Positions 8,338-14,828 of a stretch of DNA of 24,542 nucleotides are shown here, piece after piece. A model generated the notes under the pieces. The model did no database searches. It saw only the letters and a program-made list of their open reading frames with translations, and was not told where the DNA came from. The position numbers were made by a program, and so were the translations under genes. The first letter of the stretch is position 1; each line of letters begins with the position of its first letter. This stretch comes from an uncultured Subdoligranulum sp. (GTDB lineage: Bacteria > Bacillota_A > Clostridia > Oscillospirales > Ruminococcaceae): the NCBI RefSeq assembly GCF_937890665.1, contig NZ_CALADU010000275.1:1-24542 (forward strand), read 5' to 3'.

Positions 8338-8583
8338 ATGCGTTTAGATAAATATTTGAAAGTTAGTCGTCTGATCAAGCGCCGCACCTTGGCCAACGAG
8401 GTAGCCGATGCGGGGCGGGTGCTGGTCAATGATAAACCGGCCAAGGCCAGCTACGCCGTCAAGGTGGGGGATGTGATCGAGATCACCTTCGGCAATCGCC
8501 CCGTGAAGGTGCGGGTATTGGCGGTAGAAGAACCCAAAGGCAAGGATGTAGCCCGGGAATTGTTTGAAGTAATCAGTCAATAG
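8338..8583 (+). CDS. rqcP: S4-domain RNA-binding protein RqcP (YabO)
   Basis: The 81-residue protein is almost entirely an S4 domain: MRLDKYLKVSRLIKRRTLANEVADAG, then VNDKPAKASY and a VGDVIEI strand. This is the size and sequence type of B. subtilis YabO/RqcP, which stabilises the nascent-chain-tRNA on obstructed 50S subunits during RqcH-driven alanine tailing. ATG 8338 has a CGGAGG site at 8327-8332, immediately after the HU terminator. Position between the mazG/HU genes and yabP matches the Bacillus order. Other small S4 proteins (HslR type) are similar, but context favours RqcP. Confidence 0.92.
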   Translation: MRLDKYLKVSRLIKRRTLANEVADAGRVLVNDKPAKASYAVKVGDVIEITFGNRPVKVRVLAVEEPKGKDVARELFEVISQ

Positions 8584-8612
8584 TCATATTTTCCCACCCA
8601 GCCGCATATCGT
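8584..8612 (+). promoter_or_regulatory. Candidate sigma-E-type sporulation promoter upstream of yabP
   Basis: TCATATT at 8584-8590 fits the sigma-E -35 consensus KMATATT at all positions. After 14 bp comes CATATCGT at 8605-8612, which keeps CATA and the final T of CATACAMT. yabP and yabQ are sporulation genes under sigma-E control in B. subtilis. This is an eye match, not a scored one. Confidence 0.5.
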
Positions 8613-8651
8613 AGAAGTGTACACCGAATTGCGGAGGAGGGGACAACCGTT

Positions 8652-8966
8652 ATGCCGGAAACCAAAACCGAGCCGATCCGGACCAAGGCGCCTGCGCTGG
8701 AAAACCAACCACGCAGCCACAGCCTCGCCCTCAAAGATCGCCGTCATCTGGCGGTGACAGGGGTGAGCCGAGTCATCAGTTGCGATGAATCGGCAGCTGT
8801 GCTGGAAACGCCGCTGGGTAACTTGACCATCGGTGGGCAGGAATTGCAGGTCAGCGAATTGTCAGTGCAAAGCGGGCAGGTACAACTGTCCGGCAAGATC
8901 GAGTATCTGCAATACGCAGAAAACCGGCAGTCCAACGGCGGTGTTTTAGCCCGCCTGTTCCGCTGA
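8652..8966 (+). CDS. yabP: Sporulation protein YabP
   Basis: The 104-residue protein contains the YabP core: HSLALKDRRHLAVTGVSRVISCDESA, then LETPLGNLTIGG, ELQVSEL, and a terminal SGKIEYLQY block. YabP is needed for spore development in Bacillus; the family fold is a small beta-rich domain. The N-terminal 25 residues are hydrophilic and poorly conserved, with no signal peptide. The ATG follows a very strong GGAGGAGGGG at 8632-8641. yabQ starts one base after its stop codon, so the two are almost certainly co-translated. Confidence 0.9.
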   Translation: MPETKTEPIRTKAPALENQPRSHSLALKDRRHLAVTGVSRVISCDESAAVLETPLGNLTIGGQELQVSELSVQSGQVQLSGKIEYLQYAENRQSNGGVLARLFR

Positions 8967-8967
8967 G

Positions 8968-9447
8968 ATGACCTCGGCACCGGCCGCATGGGCCGTATGG
9001 GGGGACGTTCTGTGGAGTGTGGGTCTCGGCTGTCTGCTAGGATTTGGGCGAGATCTTGCAGGACTTTTGCTGGGGGAAGGTCCATTCCGCCGGTTCTGGT
9101 TGGACCTGCTGGCGTTTGCGGCTGCGGCTGTCTTGGTCTGCGGCTTTTCGGCCGGTGCCAGTGCCAGCGGTGTGACGCGCTGGTATATGACGGCCGCGAT
9201 GCTGGCGGGAGCAACGGCATGGTATCTGGCTGTGCGCCCCAGCCTGCATCGCGTGTTGAGGGGATTGGGACGAGGGATGCTTTGTCCGTTTCGAATCCTT
9301 CATAAAAGGATAGTTCGCCCCCTGATGCATCGCTGTGCAGGTAGATTGTGCCGCATTTTGCCGAACAACAGAAAGAAAAAAGCCCAGAAAAAGACAAAAA
9401 TCGGAAAAAAGCAGTTGCAAAAGCCGTCGAAAATATTATATAATTAG
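8968..9447 (+). CDS. yabQ: Spore cortex biosynthesis protein YabQ
   Basis: The 159-residue membrane protein has several hydrophobic segments between about residues 5 and 90, including WGDVLWSVGLGCLLGFGRDL, LLAFAAAAVLVCGFSAG and YMTAAMLAGATAWYLAV. The C-terminal 50 residues are strongly basic. This matches YabQ, a forespore outer-membrane protein required for cortex synthesis in B. subtilis. Its start lies one base after the yabP stop (TGAGATG arrangement), so it depends on coupling to yabP. The final codons contain a sigma-A-type promoter for the next gene. Confidence 0.85.
   Translation: MTSAPAAWAVWGDVLWSVGLGCLLGFGRDLAGLLLGEGPFRRFWLDLLAFAAAAVLVCGFSAGASASGVTRWYMTAAMLAGATAWYLAVRPSLHRVLRGLGRGMLCPFRILHKRIVRPLMHRCAGRLCRILPNNRKKKAQKKTKIGKKQLQKPSKILYN
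9415..9444 (+). promoter_or_regulatory. Sigma-A-type promoter for divIC inside the end of yabQ
   Basis: TTGCAA at 9415-9420 and a perfect TATAAT at 9439-9444 are spaced by 18 bp. The promoter ends at the yabQ stop codon. It would let divIC be expressed in vegetative growth, independent of sporulation. Confidence 0.65.
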
Positions 9448-9518
9448 CCATACGTAGTGTTGCGCGTTCTACACGCACGATTCCACGCAATTTGTGGAGA
9501 AAGGGGGCGTCCCGAATC

Positions 9519-9803
9519 ATGAGCAAGCGTCGCGGATTGCTCCCGCAATGGTTGATTGCAGCGGTCTTTTTAGCTTTGTGCGGCTATCTGTTTGTTAGCT
9601 TGATTCATTATCAGGTTTCCATCGGTTCCAAACAGCAGGAACTGTTGAGTGTGCAAAGCCAGCTTAGCAATCAACTGACGGAGAATGCAGAACTTTCCAA
9701 CACACTGGAACAGGGCGAGGATGCGATCATTGAACGGTATGCCCGCGAACAGGGGTATGCCAAACCCAATGAGCGTGTTTTTGTGGATATCAGCGGCAAA
9801 TAA
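9519..9803 (+). CDS. divIC: Septum formation initiator DivIC (FtsB-like)
   Basis: The 94-residue bitopic protein has a short basic cytoplasmic end (MSKRRGLLPQ), one membrane segment at about 11-29, and a heptad-like coiled coil at about 35-66. It ends with the family pattern IERYAREQGYAKPNERVF. DivIC/FtsB joins FtsL and DivIB/FtsQ in the divisome and helps activate septal peptidoglycan synthesis. ATG 9519 is preceded by GAGAAAGGGGG at a slightly long distance. A TTG further upstream is possible but less likely. Position between yabQ and the S1 protein matches Bacillus. Confidence 0.92.
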   Translation: MSKRRGLLPQWLIAAVFLALCGYLFVSLIHYQVSIGSKQQELLSVQSQLSNQLTENAELSNTLEQGEDAIIERYAREQGYAKPNERVFVDISGK

Positions 9804-9886
9804 CAGCCAGAACCAATGGTTCAGCAGGGGAGCTTTGCGGCAACCCTTCTGCATAAATCAATCAAAAGAAAAAGGGGTATTCTAGT

Positions 9887-10348
9887 TTGGCATTACAAGT
9901 TGGGGATATCGTCGAGGGCAAGGTAACCGGAATCAAGCCGTTCGGCGCGTTCGTCTCTCTGCCGGAGGGCAAGACCGGTCTTGTCCACATTTCGGAGGTT
10001 TCCTACGAGTTCGTGCAGGATCTCTCCGCCGTGCTCGAGGACGGGCAAACGGTTTCCGTGAAAGTGCTCTCCATTGCACCGGACGGGAAGATTGCGCTGT
10101 CCATCAAGCGCACGCAGCCCGCACCGGAGCGTGGTGCCCGTCCGCAGGGCGGCGGTGCGCGTCCGGCCCACAAGCCGAAGCGCGAGGAGAAGCCCCGTGT
10201 TTGGCAGCCCAAACCCGCTGCACCGCAGGGCGAGATGAGCTTTGAGGATATGATGGCCCGCTACAAATCCCGCAGCGAAGAAAAAATCGCAGACCTCAAG
10301 CGTGTGACGGAAAACCACCGTGGTGGGTATTCTCGCCGCCGCGGCTAA
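9887..10348 (+). CDS. yabR: S1 RNA-binding domain protein (YabR-like)
   Basis: The 153-residue protein has one S1 domain at about residues 1-75: VGDIVEGKVTGIKPFGAFVSL, then KTGLVHISEVS and VKVLSIAPDGKIALSIKRT. A low-complexity Arg/Gly/Pro/Lys-rich tail continues to an RRG end. Such proteins bind RNA and resemble general stress protein 13. The start is TTG at 9887, with AAAGGGG at 9871-9877; no ATG fits before the conserved S1 core. Codons are strongly biased to C/G endings, suggesting high expression. It closes the yabN-to-yabR type block and is followed by a terminator. Confidence 0.9.
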   Translation: MALQVGDIVEGKVTGIKPFGAFVSLPEGKTGLVHISEVSYEFVQDLSAVLEDGQTVSVKVLSIAPDGKIALSIKRTQPAPERGARPQGGGARPAHKPKREEKPRVWQPKPAAPQGEMSFEDMMARYKSRSEEKIADLKRVTENHRGGYSRRRG

Positions 10349-10375
10349 GTCTGCGTACCACAGTACAAGTACATG

Positions 10376-10420
10376 GCTCTACCCTGACGACTGCTTTGCC
10401 GCCGGGGTTAGAGCTTTTTT
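10376..10420 (+). terminator. Intrinsic terminator after the S1-domain gene
   Basis: GCTCTACCC (10376-10384) pairs with GGGTTAGAGC (10405-10414), with one bulged base, and is followed directly by TTTTTT at 10415-10420. It ends the block from divIC to the S1 gene, and the methyltransferase starts 22 nt later. Confidence 0.8.
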
Positions 10421-10442
10421 GCAAAAATCAGAAAGGAATTGT

Positions 10443-11573
10443 ATGTCCACACTGTATACCTTGGTTGCCCCGTGCTTTTTTGGCACAGAATCTATCCTGC
10501 ATTTTGAGATCAAACGGTTGGGCGCTCAGAATATTCAAGTTACCGATGGCCGTATTGCTTTTCAAGGCGATGCCGACATGATTGCTGCGGCCAACCTACA
10601 GTTGCGCACGGCGGAGCGTGTTTTGGTGCAGTTAGCCAGCTACCGGGCAACGACTTTTGACGAACTGTTTGATGGTTGTTATCACATTCCGTGGGAGGAG
10701 CTGCTGCCTGCCGATGCGGCCTTCCCGGTCAAAGGTTCCAGTTTGTCCAGCCAGCTTTCCAGTGTTCCGGCTTGCCAGAGCATTATCAAGAAAGCCGTTG
10801 TCAAGCGGCTCATGTCGGGACACCGAACCGGTACCCTGCCGGAGACCGGTGAGGTCTATAAGGTGCGCTTTGCGCTGCGCAAAAACCAAGTGGAGATCTA
10901 TTTGGATACTTCGGGCGATGGATTGCATAAGCGCGGCTACCGCAAAAATGCGACACTGGCGCCCATCAAGGAAACCTTGGCGGCAGCCATTGCTGATCTG
11001 GGGCGAGTACGGCGCGATAGTCTGGTGCAGGATCCCTTCTGCGGATCGGGTACCTTGGTGATCGAAGCGGCCCAAAAGGCACTGAACTTGGCTCCGGGCC
11101 TTCGCCGGCGCTTCGCGGCCGAGCATTTTGCCTTTGTTCCGCCGGAAGTTTGGACGCGCCAACGGCAGAAGGCGTTGGAAGAGGTGCGCCGGGATGCTGC
11201 GTTTGAAGGGGTCGGTTACGACATTGACCCCGCAGCGGTGGCATTGGCCACCGCTAACGCCAAACTGGCCGGCGTGGGGGATTGCTGCCGTTTTGAGGTG
11301 GCGGATGTGAAAGACTTCCGGGCGGCGGAAGGGGCTACGGTGTTGACCAATCCCCCCTATGGCGAGCGGTTGGGAGATACCGCTGAGGCAGCTTCGTTGG
11401 CCCGCACGCTGGGACAAGTCTGGCAGCGCAATCCGGCACAGGGATTGTATGCTATCACGGCCGACGAAGAGTTTGAGCAGCATTTCGGTAAGAAGGCTGC
11501 CCGTCGCCGCAAGATTTATAACGGAATGATCCCTTGCCAGTTGTATATGTACTATGAACAGCCCAAGAGGTAA
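10443..11573 (+). CDS. THUMP-domain class I SAM-dependent RNA methyltransferase (RlmL/YpsC-like)
   Basis: The 376-residue protein begins with a ferredoxin-like/THUMP RNA-binding part at about 1-165. A Rossmann methyltransferase follows, with motif I DPFCGSGT at 197-204, an acidic GYDIDP at about 258-263, and NPPYGERL at 303-310, the (N/D)PPY catalytic motif for exocyclic amino-group N-methylation. The family includes 23S rRNA G2445 methyltransferase RlmL and B. subtilis YpsC. The exact site of methylation cannot be read from sequence. ATG 10443 follows GAAAGGA at 10431-10437. The NYN gene starts 4 nt after its stop. Confidence 0.9.
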   Translation: MSTLYTLVAPCFFGTESILHFEIKRLGAQNIQVTDGRIAFQGDADMIAAANLQLRTAERVLVQLASYRATTFDELFDGCYHIPWEELLPADAAFPVKGSSLSSQLSSVPACQSIIKKAVVKRLMSGHRTGTLPETGEVYKVRFALRKNQVEIYLDTSGDGLHKRGYRKNATLAPIKETLAAAIADLGRVRRDSLVQDPFCGSGTLVIEAAQKALNLAPGLRRRFAAEHFAFVPPEVWTRQRQKALEEVRRDAAFEGVGYDIDPAAVALATANAKLAGVGDCCRFEVADVKDFRAAEGATVLTNPPYGERLGDTAEAASLARTLGQVWQRNPAQGLYAITADEEFEQHFGKKAARRRKIYNGMIPCQLYMYYEQPKR

Positions 11574-11577
11574 TAGG

Positions 11578-12405
11578 ATGGAAGACTTAAAACTGGCCAT
11601 TTTGATTGACGCCGACAATATCTCGCCAAAATATGTCAAAGTAATTCTGGACGAGGCCGCGTCGTTTGGTGTGGCGGCTTGTAAGCGCATTTACGGGGAT
11701 TGGTCGGATACACGCTTGAAAAGCTGGAAAGATGCTTTGCTGAACAATTCCATCATTCCCATCCAGCAGTACAGCTATACCACGGGGAAGAATGCCACTG
11801 ACTCGGCAATGATCATTGACGCAATGGATCTTTTGTACGGTGGCAACTTGGACGGATTCTGTATCGTTTCCTCTGACAGTGACTTTACCCGTCTGGCGGC
11901 CCGTCTGCGGGAAGCCGGTAAGTTGGTAATTGGTATGGGGGAGAGCAAAGCGTTGGGACCGTTTGTAAAGGCCTGCGACCAGTTCAAATATTTGGATCTG
12001 ATTTTGGACCACGGGGAACCGGATGTCACTAGCCCCGAGGCCCCGGCTGCCGAGGCACATGCACTGGCCAATGCGGGGGACGATACGGCAATCAACCGGG
12101 AATCCATCGAGCGGATTATCCATGGCCTGATCGGGGAGATGGATGACGGGACCGGGTGGGTTCGTACTTCCCGGGTGGGGGACCAGTTGATTAAGCGGTA
12201 TCCCGACTTTGACGTGCGCAACTTTGGTTCTAAGAGCTTGAATAAATTCTTGGCTTCGTTGCCGGAGATGGAAGTGGAGGAACGCATCCTTTCTAACGGC
12301 AATCCGATTCAATTTGTGCGGATCCGCCCCACCCCGAAAAAGACAGCGATGCGGCGTCCTAGCGCAAAAAAGGCGCCGCGGCGTACAAACAATAAGAAAA
12401 AATAA
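11578..12405 (+). CDS. NYN-domain (PIN-like) putative RNase with C-terminal OST-HTH/LOTUS-like domain
   Basis: The 275-residue protein opens with LAILIDADNISPKYV, placing D11, D13 and N14 in the NYN/PIN active-site strand. Further acidic residues are D75 in ATDSAM and D100/D102 in SSDSDFTRLA. Residues about 173-236 (INRESIERIIHGLI to FLASLPEMEVEE) look like an OST-HTH/LOTUS fold, which binds RNA. A Lys/Arg-rich tail of about 25 residues ends the protein. An endoribonuclease or RNA-binding role is likely; LabA-type proteins share this layout. ATG 11578 is preceded by AGAGG overlapping the upstream stop, so it is probably co-translated with the methyltransferase. Confidence 0.85.
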   Translation: MEDLKLAILIDADNISPKYVKVILDEAASFGVAACKRIYGDWSDTRLKSWKDALLNNSIIPIQQYSYTTGKNATDSAMIIDAMDLLYGGNLDGFCIVSSDSDFTRLAARLREAGKLVIGMGESKALGPFVKACDQFKYLDLILDHGEPDVTSPEAPAAEAHALANAGDDTAINRESIERIIHGLIGEMDDGTGWVRTSRVGDQLIKRYPDFDVRNFGSKSLNKFLASLPEMEVEERILSNGNPIQFVRIRPTPKKTAMRRPSAKKAPRRTNNKKK

Positions 12406-12443
12406 ACAATGCGCAGCATCTCAAAAGGATGCTGCGCATTGTT
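12405..12443. terminator. Convergent terminator shared by the NYN gene and the SDR operon
   Basis: A perfect 16-bp stem (12405-12420 with 12428-12443) has a 7-nt loop and carries ATGCGCAGCATC in its arm. On the minus strand it runs into an A-rich plus-strand tract at 12391-12404, giving a good U-tract. On the plus strand the U-tract is poor, so it mainly serves the minus operon. Confidence 0.8.
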
Positions 12444-12448
12444 CTATG

Positions 12449-13189
12449 TCAGATGACAAGGCCGCCGTTTTGCCCAATGACCTGTCCGGTGATGTATCCG
12501 GAAGCAGGGTCTGCTAAAAATACCAGAGTGTGGGCAATTTCCTGCGGCGTTCCCAAACGCCCCACGGGGGTATCCTCCGCCAATGCAGCACGGTCTTCGT
12601 CAGTAAAACCGGCCATCATATCGGTATCGATGACACCCGGGGCCACGATGTTCACCGTAATGCCGCTGGGGCCTTCCTCCTTGGCCAAGGCTTTACCAAG
12701 GCCGATCAGCCCCGCTTTGGCGGCACTATACGCTACTTCGCAGCTGCCGCCGGTTTGCCCCCACATGCTGCTTACCAGAAGAATGCGACCGTATTTTTGG
12801 TGGATCATCCCGGGCAATACAGCGCGGCAGGCGTAAAAGGCACCGTCCAGATCTACCGCCATCAGACGCCGCCAGTCTTCATCGGTGGTGTCGGTAAACA
12901 GCTTTTGCTGTGCAATGCCTGCATTGCATACCAGCACCTGCAACGGACCGAGGGCTTGTGTGGCCTGTTGCACAGCCTCTGCTACTTGCTGGGAATCTCC
13001 CGCGTCGGCACGAAGGGCTAAAAAGGACTGGGCCGGTGCCGCGGCGCGAGCCTGCGCCAACACGGTTTCAGCGGCATCGGGATGGGTGTTCCAAGTAAAT
13101 GCAACGTCATATCCTGCCTGTGCAAAAGCCAGCACAGCGGCGGCGCCGATTCCACGGCTGCCGCCGGTAATCAATACAGTTTGTTTCAT
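12449..13189 (-). CDS. SDR-family oxidoreductase, FabG-like, close to YmfI (EF-P 5-aminopentanone reductase)
   Basis: The 246-residue Rossmann enzyme has TGGSRGIG at 8-15 for NADP(H) binding, CNAG at 88-91, catalytic S140/S141, and Y154-x3-K158. The stretch SSMWGQTGGSCEVAYSAAK looks more like YmfI, which reduces the modified lysine of elongation factor P, than like housekeeping FabG. This assignment is inference from memory of the family. D113 replaces the Asn commonly found in the FabG catalytic tetrad. The ATG at 13189 overlaps the tadA stop as ATGA, so translation is coupled. It is the last gene of the minus operon. Confidence 0.8.
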   Translation of the reverse strand: MKQTVLITGGSRGIGAAAVLAFAQAGYDVAFTWNTHPDAAETVLAQARAAAPAQSFLALRADAGDSQQVAEAVQQATQALGPLQVLVCNAGIAQQKLFTDTTDEDWRRLMAVDLDGAFYACRAVLPGMIHQKYGRILLVSSMWGQTGGSCEVAYSAAKAGLIGLGKALAKEEGPSGITVNIVAPGVIDTDMMAGFTDEDRAALAEDTPVGRLGTPQEIAHTLVFLADPASGYITGQVIGQNGGLVI

Positions 13190-13653
13190 AGCGGTTTCTT
13201 CTTTCGTTTTTCTCGCAGTCTTACAAAAAACTGCTGCAGCAAGGCCTGTGCCTCCTCCTGCAAAAGCCCTTGTTCGATCACCGGGTGATGGTTGAAGGGC
13301 AGGGCAAACAAATCCGTTAAACTGCCGCAGCATCCCGCCTTGGGATCTCGGGCACCATACACCACCCGCCGCAGACGGCTATTGATGATAGCGCCGCTGC
13401 ACATAGGGCAGGGTTCCAACGTTACAAACAGCTCGCACTGCCAAAGTCGCCAACCGCCTAAGGCTTTGCAGGCGGCATCAATCGCCAATAACTCCGCGTG
13501 ATAGATGGCGTTTTTGCCGCTTTCCCGCAAATTGTGGGCCTTAGCAATGATCTGTCCGTCCTTGGCGATGACAGCCCCCACGGGTACTTCGCCCAAGTCG
13601 GCGGCGATTTGAGCCTCCGCTAAGGCGACTCGCATCAGTTCTTCGTCGGTCAT
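13186..13653 (-). CDS. tadA: tRNA-specific adenosine deaminase
   Basis: The 155-residue protein has the cytidine-deaminase-fold zinc motif HAE (H52, E54) and PCPMC (C82, C85), with EVPVGAVI near residue 22. The GARDPKAGCCGS segment (about 100-111) is characteristic of TadA. It deaminates A34 to inosine in tRNA-Arg(ACG). The basic tail RLREKRKKKPL is typical. The start has an AGGAATGG-type site and follows the CPBP gene by 18 nt. Its stop overlaps the next gene by 4 bp. Confidence 0.95.
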   Translation of the reverse strand: MTDEELMRVALAEAQIAADLGEVPVGAVIAKDGQIIAKAHNLRESGKNAIYHAELLAIDAACKALGGWRLWQCELFVTLEPCPMCSGAIINSRLRRVVYGARDPKAGCCGSLTDLFALPFNHHPVIEQGLLQEEAQALLQQFFVRLREKRKKKPL

Positions 13654-13671
13654 TTTCCATTCCTCACGGCA

Positions 13672-14580
13672 TTATACAATAAAAAAGGTATACAGCAGCA
13701 AAAATGCGATGGTCAGCGTGTAGGCGGGGCTGGTAAATACATCTAGCACATCCACACCGGGATGCAACCCCACCGAGAAGCGAAATCCTTGCTTCCGCGC
13801 ATGGTAGAGCAACCATAGACTGAACAGCGGGAAGAACACCACAATAAACAATTCCAGAGCGAAAGCGAGATTTTCCGGCGCATACAGGCGCAGATACAGG
13901 CTTAAAAATGCCAGACAGTTGTTGGTGAAATGAAGCAACATTCCGGGAAGGATACTGCCCGACCGTTCGGCCAGCCAGCCGAGAAACACCGCGCAAACCA
14001 AAGCGGTCAAGCCCTGGATGGGGTTTAGATGCAGCAACGCAAACAGAAGAGCTGGCCCAAAAATGGCGACGGAACTCCCACAGGGGCGCAGCAGTCCTTG
14101 CAATGCGCCACGGAAAAACAGTTCTTCTCCAATGGCCGGCAAGACGCAAAGAACCAAAAACTGTAAAAACAGTTCAAAACCGCCGCTGGGTAGACGAGTG
14201 GTGGAACTTTCAATCCCCAATAGATGGGAGAGTAGGGCACCGGCCAGATTGCTGATGTTGGCCAGCCCCAAAAAGACTGGCAGACAAAAGGCGGGGCTCC
14301 AGGGCGCAGGTAGCGTGATACGCAAATCTCGCCCTTGCAGTCGGGTAAAACGAAGCATCCACCACAACGGGATGGCAATGGCGCCGATTCCGATGAGTAA
14401 CTGAAAAAGACCAATGCTGACATCGGTGAAGCCCACCGGCTTCGCCATGCTGGCGCCCGGTTGAATCCACCCCATAATGGTGCTGACGATTGTATATAAA
14501 ATGGAACGCACCAACAAATAAAATAAAGCAGCGATCGCACACCAACTGGCGGCGCCGCGTACACCACGTGACTTTGCCAT
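13672..14580 (-). CDS. CPBP (Abi/Rce1-type) intramembrane metalloprotease
   Basis: The 302-residue polytopic protein has about eight hydrophobic segments. The CPBP motifs are present: EELFFR at 152-157, FALLHLNPIQG with H184, and HFTNN with H217. These residues form the putative active site of the Rce1-like glutamate intramembrane proteases. Bacterial members serve in bacteriocin self-immunity, protein maturation or unknown tasks. The substrate cannot be inferred here, as no peptide or bacteriocin gene lies nearby. ATG 14580 follows AGGAATGAGAGA. It heads a three-gene operon with tadA and the SDR and has its own promoter. Confidence 0.88.
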   Translation of the reverse strand: MAKSRGVRGAASWCAIAALFYLLVRSILYTIVSTIMGWIQPGASMAKPVGFTDVSIGLFQLLIGIGAIAIPLWWMLRFTRLQGRDLRITLPAPWSPAFCLPVFLGLANISNLAGALLSHLLGIESSTTRLPSGGFELFLQFLVLCVLPAIGEELFFRGALQGLLRPCGSSVAIFGPALLFALLHLNPIQGLTALVCAVFLGWLAERSGSILPGMLLHFTNNCLAFLSLYLRLYAPENLAFALELFIVVFFPLFSLWLLYHARKQGFRFSVGLHPGVDVLDVFTSPAYTLTIAFLLLYTFFIV

Positions 14581-14613
14581 TCTCTCATTCCTTACAAACT
14601 GTCATTGTGTATT

Positions 14614-14642
14614 ATCATAACACACCGCCGAACACAGCGCAA
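14614..14642 (-). promoter_or_regulatory. Minus-strand promoter for the CPBP-tadA-SDR operon
   Basis: Read on the minus strand, TTGCGC (plus 14637-14642) and TATGAT (plus 14614-14619) are spaced by 17 bp. The CPBP start codon lies 33 nt past the -10. Confidence 0.6.
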
Positions 14643-14643
14643 T

Positions 14644-14680
14644 AAAAAAAGACCCAACCGGTGTGCGGGCCGGTAAGGTC
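14644..14680 (-). terminator. Minus-strand intrinsic terminator in the CPBP-LysR gap
   Basis: On the minus strand, GACC (14680-14677) and ACCGG (14674-14670 side) pair with CCGGT and GGTC across an 8-nt loop, followed by seven U residues at plus 14650-14644. There is no annotated gene directly upstream on this strand. Confidence 0.65.
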
Positions 14681-14695
14681 GTGGAGGGAGAGAGG

Positions 14696-14735
14696 AGTCA
14701 ACGCATATCTGCAATGTGCGTTGCAGGCATTGACT
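14696..14735. repeat. Nested dyad overlapping the LysR -35 element
   Basis: AGTCAA/TTGACT form the outer arms and CTGCAA/TTGCAG the inner arms around a 6-nt centre. The right outer arm is itself the -35 of the plus-strand LysR promoter, so it may be an operator, an RNA hairpin, or both. Confidence 0.5.
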
Positions 14736-14758
14736 TTCTTCTACTATGATAGTACAGT
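14730..14758 (+). promoter_or_regulatory. Promoter for the LysR-type regulator
   Basis: TTGACT at 14730-14735 and TACAGT at 14753-14758 are 17 bp apart. The LysR ATG is about 70 nt downstream, and a 7-bp inverted repeat lies in the leader. Confidence 0.5.
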
Positions 14759-14774
14759 ATAGACGTGAAGTAAA
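14746..14774 (-). promoter_or_regulatory. Possible minus-strand promoter opposing the LysR promoter
   Basis: On the minus strand TTTACT (plus 14769-14774) and TATCAT (plus 14746-14751) are 17 bp apart. It overlaps the LysR promoter on the other strand and would feed the transcript ending at 14644. Confidence 0.35.
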
Positions 14775-14782
14775 GTACAATT

Positions 14783-14803
14783 TTTTCATACGGAAGATGA
14801 AAA
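14783..14803. promoter_or_regulatory. 7-bp inverted repeat in the LysR leader, possible operator
   Basis: TTTTCAT (14783-14789) and ATGAAAA (14797-14803) form a perfect dyad with a 7-nt centre, between the promoter and the ribosome site. It may serve autoregulation; this is inference from position only. Confidence 0.35.
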
Positions 14804-14828
14804 TGTTTCACGAATGGAGGCTTTCTGA

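Larger units (their letters stand above)
14644..14739 (-). ncRNA. Candidate small RNA between CPBP and LysR genes
   Basis: A minus-strand promoter (14746-14774), nested inverted repeats and an intrinsic terminator outline a transcript of about 96 nt. The outer dyad is 14696-14701 with 14730-14735, and the inner one is CTGCAA 14709-14714 with TTGCAG 14721-14726. No known RNA family is recognised. A 10-codon ORF (ATG at about 14729 to TGA) lacks a ribosome site. Confidence 0.3.

Noticed and set aside
9811..9823. Short palindrome GAACC-N3-GGTTC after divIC
   Set aside because: It is only 5 bp per arm with no U-tract, so it is not called as a terminator.
14700..14729. Ten-codon leader peptide on the minus strand
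   Set aside because: It has no ribosome site and no run of one regulatory codon, so attenuation by translation is not supported.
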